This document shows, in pieces, positions 1-5,654 of a stretch of 5,654 nt of DNA. Position 1 is the stretch's first letter. Each line of letters begins with the position of its first letter. Made by a program: the position numbers and the translations under genes. The DNA comes from Pedobacter sp. (GTDB lineage: Bacteria > Bacteroidota > Bacteroidia > Sphingobacteriales > Sphingobacteriaceae), in assembly GCA_028287885.1 (NCBI GenBank), contig JAQBOT010000355.1:1-5654 (forward strand). Direction: 5' to 3'. Under the pieces are notes generated by a model that saw only the letters and a program-made list of their open reading frames with translations, was not told where the DNA came from and ran no database searches.

Positions 1-1836
1 GCTGCGCAACTTTACGGGGAATTCAAGCAGTTTTTTCCTGAAAATGCCGTCAATTATTTTGTTTCTTATTACGACTACTACCAGCCTGAGGCCTATATGC
101 CCAGCAGCAATACCTATATTGAAAAGGATTTGAGCATTAATGAAGAGATTGAAAAACTTCGTTTGCGTACCACCTCCGCTTTAATGTCAGGCAGGCGTGA
201 CGTCATTGTTGTTTCCTCCATTTCTTGTATCTATGGTATGGGTAACCCTGAAGATTTTGCGCGCTCTGTATTCCGATTTGCCGTTGGAACTCGGGTGTCA
301 AGAAACACTTTTCTGCATAGCCTGGTAGAAATCCTATATGCACGTACCATCAATGACTTCAAGCGAGGAACCTTTCGCGTGAAGGGGGATACGGTTGATG
401 TTTTTCCAGCTTACCTGGACAACGCTTATCGGATTTCTTTTTTCGGTGACGATATCGAAGAACTAAGTGTCATTGATCCGGTATCCGGAAAGACAATTGA
501 AAAAGTGGAAGATATGGCTATTTACCCGGCAAACTTGTTTGTTACGCCGAAAGACCGCTTCAATTCCAGCATTTGGGGGATCCAGGAAGAATTGGAAATT
601 CGCAAGAACCAGTTGTTAGGCGACCGGCATTTGCTCGAGGCTAAGCGCTTGGAGGAACGGGTAAACTTCGATATCGAAATGATGAAGGAGCTTGGCTATT
701 GTTCTGGTATTGAAAATTACTCTCGCTTTTTCGATGGACGTTCTCCGGGCATGCGGCCTTTCTGTTTGTTGGATTATTTCCCCGACGACTACCTGATGGT
801 TATTGACGAAAGTCACGTAACCGTACCACAGATCCGCGCAATGTATGGTGGTGACCGCTCGAGGAAAATGTCGCTGGTGGAATATGGATTTCGCTTGCCT
901 TCGGCACTTGATAATCGGCCATTGAATTTTGACGAGTTTGAGCGCCTTGCGCCGCAGACCATCTATGTTAGTGCAACCCCTGCGGATTACGAGCTTGAAA
1001 AGTCTGAGGGTATTGTAGCTGAACAGGTGATTCGCCCTACAGGCTTGTTGGACCCACTGATTGAAGTACGACCGGCAGTTAACCAGGTTGATGATCTGCT
1101 GGATGAGATTGAGAAAACCATAAAAATGGGTGATCGTGTGCTGGTTACCACATTAACCAAGCGTATGGCCGAAGAGCTGACCAAATATATGGATCGCTTA
1201 AATATTAAGGTCCGCTATATACACTCAGAGGTGAAAACGTTGGAGCGTGTTGAGATCTTGCGTGGCTTAAGGTTAGGTGAGTTCGACGTTCTTATTGGTA
1301 TCAACCTGTTGAGAGAGGGCTTGGACTTGCCGGAAGTATCGTTCGTTGCTATATTAGACGCGGATAAAGAAGGATTTCTTCGATCTGAGCGATCTCTGAT
1401 CCAAACGATCGGCCGTGCTGCAAGGAACGACAGGGGAAGAGTAATCATGTATGCAGATAAGATTACAGATTCGATGGAGAAGACGATAGACGAGACCAAT
1501 AGACGTCGGGAACGCCAGATTGCCTACAATCTCGAGCACGGAATTACGCCTAAAACCGTAGGAAAGTCGCGTGAAGCGATTATGGAACAAACCTCGGTGC
1601 TTGATTTCTCTGATCATTCGGCGAATGGAAGAGCTTATGTGGAAGTTGATGAAGTGAGTTTAGCAGCAGATCCGATTGTGCAATATATGAGTAAAACGGA
1701 AATGCAGAAATCTATAGATAAAACTAAAAAAGATATGGCTAAAGCAGCCAAAGACATGGACTTCTTACTGGCCGCCAGGTTAAGGGACGAAATGTTTGCA
1801 ATGGAAAAGATATTTGACGAACGGTTTTCTAAATAA
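1..1836 (+). CDS. uvrB: UvrABC system protein B (excinuclease subunit), 5'-truncated by window edge
   Basis: UvrB is the helicase-fold subunit of nucleotide excision repair: UvrA loads it on damaged DNA, it verifies the lesion with its beta-hairpin, then recruits UvrC for incision. The frame is open from base 1 and gives 611 codons before TAA at 1834-1836. The first visible residues (AAQLYGEFK) align with about residue 70 of E. coli UvrB, so some 70 N-terminal residues, including the Walker A loop, lie upstream. Visible landmarks, in window codons: aromatic beta-hairpin YYDYYQPEAY (23-32); YCSGIENYSR (from 233); Walker B-type DESH (269-272, bases 805-816); SATP (bases 970-981); INLLREGLDLPEV (from base 1300); helicase motif VI QTIGRAARN (1402-1428); C-terminal UVR domain, a predicted coiled-coil hairpin for UvrC contact (about 566-602). 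The Met codon at 97 is internal, not a start. All visible motifs are intact. Identification is near certain. Confidence 0.98.
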   Translation, partial: AAQLYGEFKQFFPENAVNYFVSYYDYYQPEAYMPSSNTYIEKDLSINEEIEKLRLRTTSALMSGRRDVIVVSSISCIYGMGNPEDFARSVFRFAVGTRVSRNTFLHSLVEILYARTINDFKRGTFRVKGDTVDVFPAYLDNAYRISFFGDDIEELSVIDPVSGKTIEKVEDMAIYPANLFVTPKDRFNSSIWGIQEELEIRKNQLLGDRHLLEAKRLEERVNFDIEMMKELGYCSGIENYSRFFDGRSPGMRPFCLLDYFPDDYLMVIDESHVTVPQIRAMYGGDRSRKMSLVEYGFRLPSALDNRPLNFDEFERLAPQTIYVSATPADYELEKSEGIVAEQVIRPTGLLDPLIEVRPAVNQVDDLLDEIEKTIKMGDRVLVTTLTKRMAEELTKYMDRLNIKVRYIHSEVKTLERVEILRGLRLGEFDVLIGINLLREGLDLPEVSFVAILDADKEGFLRSERSLIQTIGRAARNDRGRVIMYADKITDSMEKTIDETNRRRERQIAYNLEHGITPKTVGKSREAIMEQTSVLDFSDHSANGRAYVEVDEVSLAADPIVQYMSKTEMQKSIDKTKKDMAKAAKDMDFLLAARLRDEMFAMEKIFDERFSK

Positions 1837-2036
1837 TGGACGGAAAGAACAGAAGTGATATATACCCAGGATTGTTGGTAGATATAATATTAAAGAAAGA
1901 TCAGCGAAGCGGTAAGCTTACAAGAGGGACTGTTGCAAACCTGTTAACGTCGGCAAGCTACCATACCCGGGGGATTAAAGTGCGGTTGGACGATGGGCAA
2001 ATCGGCCGAGTTGCTGGGATTGTAGAGGAAGATTAA
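1836..2036 (+). CDS. ywbE: YwbE family protein (DUF2196)
   Basis: This 66-residue protein closely resembles Bacillus subtilis YwbE from memory of the family: an N-terminal NRSDIYPGLLVDIILKKDQ stretch, then SGKLTRGTV, and a C-terminal GIKVRLDDGQIGRVAGIVE. The family has no established function. The pattern of short beta strands with G-x-V and G-R-V turns suggests a small SH3/KOW-like barrel, perhaps binding nucleic acid; that part is inference. It is soluble, with no signal or membrane segment, and its length is normal for the family. The ATG shares one base with the uvrB stop (TAATG), so it is very likely co-transcribed and translationally coupled to uvrB by ribosome re-initiation. No clear Shine-Dalgarno sequence precedes it. 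The family call is firm, the role open. Confidence 0.9.
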   Translation: MDGKNRSDIYPGLLVDIILKKDQRSGKLTRGTVANLLTSASYHTRGIKVRLDDGQIGRVAGIVEED

Positions 2037-2038
2037 TT

Positions 2039-2065
2039 GTAACAATGTGAAAATGTAATTGTTAC
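2039..2065. repeat. Inverted repeat just after the uvrB-ywbE unit
   Basis: The arms GTAACAAT (2039-2046) and ATTGTTAC (2058-2065) are exact reverse complements, eight base pairs around an 11-base spacer, starting two bases after the ywbE stop codon. The same stretch contains a direct repeat of TAATTGT (2034-2040 and 2056-2062), 22 bases apart, about two helical turns. The position suits a transcription end hairpin, but the stem is AT-rich and no run of T follows, so a classic intrinsic terminator is doubtful. It may instead be a protein-binding site upstream of the next promoter, an mRNA 3'-end stabilising hairpin, or chance. Confidence 0.4.
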
Positions 2066-2091
2066 GCAATAATATAGATGTGGTTGTATCA

Positions 2092-2118
2092 TTGAGGTCC
2101 AATTTCCGTCTATATTTG
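2092..2118 (+). promoter_or_regulatory. Putative Bacteroidota sigma-A type promoter for the DUF4834 gene
   Basis: TATATTTG at 2111-2118 fits the Bacteroidota -7 consensus TAnnTTTG exactly. A TTG at 2092-2094 lies 16 bases upstream and another at 2084-2086 lies 24 bases upstream; these sit just either side of the usual spacing to the -33 element, so which one serves is unclear. Initiation would be expected near 2123-2127, leaving a 5' leader of only about ten AT-rich bases before the ATG at 2136. There is no Shine-Dalgarno sequence, as is common in this phylum. The call rests on motif match and position only. Confidence 0.55.
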
Positions 2119-2135
2119 TACTTTAATTATAAAAC

Positions 2136-2387
2136 ATGGGCTTAATCAGATTTATATTCATCACCATTTTCATTCTTTGGACGGTAAGACTGCTTTTAAG
2201 GCTGGTGTTTCCGCTTTTACTAAAAAGCATTTTCGGTAAGATGCAGCAATCCGCTGGCCAGCAGGAACAGCCTCAGCAAAGAAAAAAGCCTGAAGGTTCT
2301 ATTTCCATTGATTATATGCCACCCTTAGAGAAAAAAGGGAATGCGGATAAGCTTGGCGACTTTGTGGATTACGAAGAGGTTAAATAA
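2136..2387 (+). CDS. Small membrane-anchored protein, DUF4834-type
   Basis: This 83-residue protein has one strongly hydrophobic N-terminal segment (about residues 3-31) with scattered arginines, then a Gln/Lys-rich linker (37-53), then a tail with GSISIDYMPP (54-63) and GDFVDYEEVK (74-83). That arrangement matches the DUF4834 family found in Bacteroidota, recalled from family knowledge. The segment has no lipobox cysteine and looks like an uncleaved signal anchor. The side on which the tail lies cannot be settled by eye; the basic residues just after the helix favour a cytoplasmic tail. No function is known. An in-frame stop at 2130-2132 makes the ATG at 2136 the only reasonable start. It has its own likely promoter and lies 79 bases ahead of the YfhO gene, so a link to envelope work is suggested by position only. 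Confidence 0.8.
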   Translation: MGLIRFIFITIFILWTVRLLLRLVFPLLLKSIFGKMQQSAGQQEQPQQRKKPEGSISIDYMPPLEKKGNADKLGDFVDYEEVK

Positions 2388-2404
2388 TATTTTATATTCT
2401 TCAT

Positions 2405-2418
2405 AATAAGCGCTTATT
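2405..2418. promoter_or_regulatory. Perfect 14-base palindrome, possible operator
   Basis: AATAAGCGCTTATT is its own reverse complement over all 14 bases, with no spacer, centred between 2411 and 2412. It lies 17 bases downstream of the DUF4834 stop and about where a -33 element would fall for the -7-like box at 2432-2439. A spacer-less palindrome suits a dimeric DNA-binding regulator better than a transcript hairpin, which could form only a five-pair AT stem over a GCGC loop. The bases after it are T-rich but interrupted, so a weak terminator for the DUF4834 transcript is the alternative. Confidence 0.4.
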
Positions 2419-2431
2419 TCCTTCATTTTTA

Positions 2432-2439
2432 TATTTTTG
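2432..2439 (+). promoter_or_regulatory. Putative -7 box ahead of the YfhO gene
   Basis: TATTTTTG fits the Bacteroidota -7 consensus TAnnTTTG. Its position predicts initiation near 2444-2448, some 20 bases before the ATG at 2467. No TTG lies at a suitable distance upstream; that region is instead filled by the palindrome at 2405-2418, so this promoter, if real, may be weak or activator-dependent. The AT-rich gap makes a chance match possible. Confidence 0.4.
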
Positions 2440-2463
2440 GGGTTAGTTTAAATAAAATAACCC
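2440..2463. repeat. Inverted repeat abutting the YfhO start codon
   Basis: The arms GGGTTA (2440-2445) and TAACCC (2458-2463) are exact reverse complements. Inside them, after a single G/A mismatch (2446 against 2457), TTT (2447-2449) pairs with AAA (2454-2456) around a four-base loop. The right arm ends three bases before the ATG at 2467. As RNA in a read-through transcript it would occlude the ribosome-binding region. If transcription starts near 2446, as the -7-like box predicts, the left arm is not transcribed and the repeat could act only as DNA, for instance as an operator. Confidence 0.4.
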
Positions 2464-2466
2464 TTA

Positions 2467-4953
2467 ATGAATACTTGGTTTAAAAGGAATGGCACACATC
2501 TGGCCATCATTGCGTTTTTCATAATCCTTGTTTTTGCATATTTCAGCCCGGTTTTACAAGGGAAAGGACCAGCACAAAATGACGTCTTGCAAGCGAAAGC
2601 GATGCAAAAAGAGATTATGGACTACAAGGCTAAAGATGGGAAAGGGCCACTTTGGACCAACCAAATGTTTGGCGGAATGCCTGCTTACCAGATTTGGGTG
2701 CAGTATCCGATGAACATTGCCTCACATGTGATCAATTTCATTAAGACCGTGCTGCCAGATCCGGTAGATGTTGTGTTGTTATATGTACTTGGCGCTTACC
2801 TGCTATTCTGCGTATTAAAAATAAATCCCTTCCTTGCCGCTGCAGGCGCAATTGCAATCGCTTTTACTTCTTATAACTTTATCATTATAGCTGCTGGACA
2901 CAGCAATAAGGCCCTTGCCATAGCGTTTTGTGCTCCAATTCTGGCCAGTGTAATTTTAACCCTTCGTGGCAAGTATTGGCTGGGTGGCGGTCTTATGGCC
3001 CTTTTTATGGCTTTGGAGATCCGCGCCAATCACATCCAAATGACCTACTATCTGGTGATTGCACTGATTATTTTCATTTGCATTGAACTTTACCACGCTT
3101 ATAAATCAAACAGGCTTGCTGGTTTTGGCAAAGCTGTAGGTTTTCTTGCGGTTGCCGGTGTGCTTGCCTTGATGGTAAACGCCGGTACCTTGTGGACAAC
3201 CTATGAATACGGTAATGAATCAAACCGTGGGAAATCAAACCTGACTACTGATCATTCTGAAGAGAAAAGTGGCCTATCTAAGGAATATGCCTACAATTGG
3301 AGCCAGGGTGTAGGAGAAAGTTTTACTTTCCTGATTCCAAATTTATATGGCGGTGCTACAAGCATTGATCAATTGGTTAAACCAGAAAGTAATCTATACA
3401 AGGCACTGCAGCAAGTAACCGGTGGTGACCCTACACAAGCCATCCAGCAGCTAGCGGGACAACTTGGAATGCAACAATACTGGGGCGATAAGCCAGGTAC
3501 CTCAGGTCCTTATTATTTCGGGGCGATCGTATGTTTTCTTTTTGTTTTTGGACTGCTTACCGTGAGGAGTCGCCTGAAATGGTGGATTCTTGGTACAACG
3601 ATCCTATTTTTGTTGCTGTCTTTCGGTAAGAACTTTCCACTTGTATCGGACTTGTTTTTTGATTATCTCCCAATGTATAATAAGTTCAGGGCTGTTGAAT
3701 CCATCCTGGCTATTGTTGGTTTGATGGTGCCGATTCTTGCATTTATATCGTTACGGGAAGCTTATGAAGAAAAACAGGAGACAACGGTCATTATAAAGAA
3801 GTTAACCATTGCTGCGGCAATTACTGGTGGCTTTTCGCTGCTTGTTGCCATTATGCCGACGGTGTTTTTCAGCTTTCAAAGCTCAAACCACAGTCAGATG
3901 GTAGAGGGTTTAACACAACTAATGCAGAATAATAGGGGAATGGCACAAACAATTGCAAATGCACTTATTGCTGATCGTGTAGGTATTGCACGTGCGGATG
4001 CCATCAGGAGCTTTCTTTTCATTGCAGTTGCGTATGCACTGCTGTGGGCATATTTCAAAAACAAAATCAACATGCAGGTTGCCTTTGTGCTTTTAGGACT
4101 AGCCGTTTTAATTGACATGTGGCAGGTTGATCGTCGCTATTTGAACAAAGACAACTTCGCGAGCAAAACTGACTTGGCGAATCACTTCCAGCCAAGGGAT
4201 GTTGATACATTTATTACGGCAGATAAGGATCCTGATTTTAGGGTGCTTGATTTGACAATTTCGACTTTTTCGGATGCAACTGCATCACAATTCCACAAAA
4301 CGATAGGTGGGTACCATGCCGCTAAACTGAAGCGTTACCAGGAACTTATTGACAATCAATTTTCCAAAAGCATCAACCAGGATGTTTTGGATATGTTGAA
4401 TACGAAATACATCATTACCCAAGACCAGCAAAATGGTTCGTATAAAATGGCAAGAAATGCAACTGCTGCAGGAAATGCATGGATTGTTGAAAGCGTTCAA
4501 TTTGCCAAGGATGCTGACGAGGAGATGAAAGCCATCAGTAGTTTTGATCCAAAGAAGGAAGCGATCGTTGATCAACAATATAAGGGTTTAATAGATCTTA
4601 AACGTGTTGGTCCGGGCGGCAGTACTGCGATGATCAAGCTGGACAGTTACCATCCTGATAACTTGGTGTATTCATATAGCGCACCTCGGGATGTTATTGC
4701 AGTGTTCTCTGAGATCTATTACGATAAGGGCTGGAATATGTATGTGGATGGTGTACAAAAACCATATTTCCGTGCAGATTATGTTCTACGTGCGGCTCAA
4801 CTGGAAGCAGGGAACCACAAAGTAGAGTTTAAGTTTGAGCCGAAGTCCTACTATACTGGTGAAAAGATCTCTCTTGCTGGAAGTATTCTGTTGGTGGCTT
4901 TCCTGGGATTTGGCTTTTACACGGAAAACCGTAAAAAGAATATGGCGGCCTAG
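2467..4953 (+). CDS. YfhO family polytopic membrane protein (GT-C-like)
   Basis: This 828-residue protein has the YfhO-family layout. A first membrane helix (about 11-30) is followed by a large outward loop with candidate catalytic-type Asp39 in QNDV and conserved WTNQMFGGMPAYQ. Clusters of helices follow at about 102-242, with loops in between; then a long Gln-rich extracytoplasmic loop (about 245-349), more helices (350-386, 412-470, 514-552) with YNKFRAVES between them, a large soluble domain (about 555-798) ending in the family-typical GWNMYVDGVQKPYFRADYVLRAAQLEAG-type motif (755 onward), and a last helix (about 802-818). In Firmicutes, YfhO-type proteins help add sugars to teichoic acids from a lipid carrier; the role in Bacteroidota is not established, so glycan transfer at the outer face of the inner membrane is inference. 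An in-frame stop at 2458-2460 fixes the ATG at 2467 as the first possible start. The family call is firm. Confidence 0.92.
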   Translation: MNTWFKRNGTHLAIIAFFIILVFAYFSPVLQGKGPAQNDVLQAKAMQKEIMDYKAKDGKGPLWTNQMFGGMPAYQIWVQYPMNIASHVINFIKTVLPDPVDVVLLYVLGAYLLFCVLKINPFLAAAGAIAIAFTSYNFIIIAAGHSNKALAIAFCAPILASVILTLRGKYWLGGGLMALFMALEIRANHIQMTYYLVIALIIFICIELYHAYKSNRLAGFGKAVGFLAVAGVLALMVNAGTLWTTYEYGNESNRGKSNLTTDHSEEKSGLSKEYAYNWSQGVGESFTFLIPNLYGGATSIDQLVKPESNLYKALQQVTGGDPTQAIQQLAGQLGMQQYWGDKPGTSGPYYFGAIVCFLFVFGLLTVRSRLKWWILGTTILFLLLSFGKNFPLVSDLFFDYLPMYNKFRAVESILAIVGLMVPILAFISLREAYEEKQETTVIIKKLTIAAAITGGFSLLVAIMPTVFFSFQSSNHSQMVEGLTQLMQNNRGMAQTIANALIADRVGIARADAIRSFLFIAVAYALLWAYFKNKINMQVAFVLLGLAVLIDMWQVDRRYLNKDNFASKTDLANHFQPRDVDTFITADKDPDFRVLDLTISTFSDATASQFHKTIGGYHAAKLKRYQELIDNQFSKSINQDVLDMLNTKYIITQDQQNGSYKMARNATAAGNAWIVESVQFAKDADEEMKAISSFDPKKEAIVDQQYKGLIDLKRVGPGGSTAMIKLDSYHPDNLVYSYSAPRDVIAVFSEIYYDKGWNMYVDGVQKPYFRADYVLRAAQLEAGNHKVEFKFEPKSYYTGEKISLAGSILLVAFLGFGFYTENRKKNMAA

Positions 4954-4990
4954 TGCTTGACCATTATATTTTTAGACTATTCGGGGCTGG

Positions 4991-5654
4991 ATGAAGATCT
5001 TATATGCTATTCAGGGAACCGGCAACGGGCATATCAGCAGGGCGCGTGAGATTATTCCTTATTTGCAACAGCATGGTGAGGTTGACCTGCTGATTAGTGG
5101 CACGCAAGCTGATGTAACGCTCATACAGGAGGTGAAGTTCGCTTTGCATGGGTTTAGTTTTGTTTTCGGGAAAAAGGGGGGTGTTAACCATTACGAGACC
5201 TGGCGTTCAATGAATCTACCCCGCTTTGTTAAAGACATGAATCAATTACCGTTGGAAGGATATAACCTTATTCTGAACGACTTCGAGCCTGTGACAGCCT
5301 GGGCATGTAAGCGTAAGGGCCTTGAAAGTGTCGGACTTAGTCACCAGGCTTCTTTTCAATCACCGAATGTTCCTAAACCCAAAAGTATCGACTGGGCACA
5401 GCTTGTAATGAAATATTATGCTCCCGCGACCCAATATGTTGGTTTTCATTTTGAAAAATACGATGACTTTATTTATACACCAGTTATCAGGTCTGAGATC
5501 AGAAACCTACAGGTTACGAATGCTGGACATTATACCGTCTATCTGCCGGCCATTGATGAGCGGCATCTACTTCCGATATTAAAACAAATACCAAGCATTA
5601 ACTGGGAGGTTTTTTCTAAACATACCAATTTCTCATATACCAGTGGCAATGTAA
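4991..5654 (+). CDS. Glycosyltransferase family protein (GT-B fold, MJ1255-like), 3'-truncated by window edge
   Basis: The frame is open from the ATG at 4991 to the window end, giving 221 codons; family members usually run to some 330-360 residues, so about a third is missing. The N-terminus MKILYAIQGTGNGHISRA carries the glycine-rich GTGNGH turn (residues 9-14) typical of the first Rossmann domain of GT-B enzymes such as MurG. Further marks are LNDFEP (95-100), LSHQ (116-119), and the change to the second domain near residue 180 (HYTVYLPAID). It should be a soluble or membrane-peripheral enzyme using a nucleotide-sugar donor; donor and acceptor cannot be told, and the usual donor-binding C-terminal region is outside the window. 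The in-frame stop at 4973-4975 makes 4991 the first possible ATG. It follows the YfhO gene by 37 bases with no convincing promoter or terminator, so co-transcription is likely and a shared glycan pathway plausible. Confidence 0.88.
   Translation, partial: MKILYAIQGTGNGHISRAREIIPYLQQHGEVDLLISGTQADVTLIQEVKFALHGFSFVFGKKGGVNHYETWRSMNLPRFVKDMNQLPLEGYNLILNDFEPVTAWACKRKGLESVGLSHQASFQSPNVPKPKSIDWAQLVMKYYAPATQYVGFHFEKYDDFIYTPVIRSEIRNLQVTNAGHYTVYLPAIDERHLLPILKQIPSINWEVFSKHTNFSYTSGNV

Noticed and set aside
1..96. Absence of the Walker A motif as a sign of a broken uvrB
   Set aside because: The motif lies some 25 residues before the first visible codon in UvrB proteins; the window simply begins inside the gene.
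616..1617. Several minus-strand open frames of 65-94 codons opposite uvrB
   Set aside because: They lie opposite well-conserved UvrB coding sequence, resemble no family I know, and show no start context; they are frame shadows.
97..1836. ATG at 97 as the start of uvrB, implying an N-terminally shortened protein
   Set aside because: The reading frame is open back to base 1 and the 32 codons before it match UvrB, including the essential beta-hairpin, so the Met is internal.
2039..2065. Intrinsic terminator after ywbE
   Set aside because: A hairpin is possible but the stem is AT-rich and no T-run follows, so it is kept only as an inverted repeat.
2528..2713. Plus-strand 61-codon frame inside the YfhO gene start
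   Set aside because: It overlaps the strongly family-like first loop of YfhO in another frame and has a composition typical of out-of-frame translation.
3894..4578. Minus-strand open frames opposite the YfhO gene
   Set aside because: They are embedded in the YfhO coding region, and nothing in their sequence suggests a protein family.
4954..4990. Promoter between YfhO and the glycosyltransferase (TATATTTTTAG near 4965)
   Set aside because: The box lacks the final G of TAnnTTTG, and no TTG sits at a suitable distance upstream; the 37-base gap suits an operon better.
5000..5191. Minus-strand 63-codon frame opposite the glycosyltransferase start
   Set aside because: The plus-strand frame carries the GTGNGH motif and stays open to the window end; the antisense frame has no recognisable feature.

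Overview
The window reads as chromosomal DNA from a member of the Bacteroidota, most likely Sphingobacteriaceae (Pedobacter- or Sphingobacterium-like). The reasons are the Bacteroidota style of UvrB, YfhO and the small DUF4834-type protein, start codons without clear Shine-Dalgarno sequences, and TAnnTTTG-type -7 boxes in two intergenic gaps. The genus is an inference; nothing in the window fixes it.

Layout, all genes on the + strand. Positions 1-1836 hold the 3' nine-tenths of uvrB (excision repair helicase/damage verifier); its start and Walker A motif lie upstream of the window. Its stop overlaps the start of a 66-codon YwbE-family gene (1836-2036). A 99-base gap follows with an inverted repeat and a likely promoter, then a small membrane-anchored DUF4834-type gene (2136-2387). 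A 79-base AT-rich gap carries a perfect 14-base palindrome, a -7-like box and a second inverted repeat that ends three bases before the next start codon. Then comes a large YfhO-family polytopic membrane protein (2467-4953) and, 37 bases on, a GT-B type glycosyltransferase of the MJ1255-like family that runs off the right edge (4991-5654).

Functionally there are two blocks. The left block is DNA repair (uvrB) with a translationally coupled small basic protein of unknown role. The right block looks like cell-envelope glycan work: a GT-C-like membrane protein and a cytosolic glycosyltransferase, probably co-transcribed, with the small DUF4834 protein just upstream under its own promoter. No mobile element, CRISPR array, tRNA or rRNA was seen. 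The coding content is ordinary core-genome material; the least explained parts are the symmetric sequences in the two intergenic gaps and the undefined roles of DUF4834 and YfhO in this phylum.
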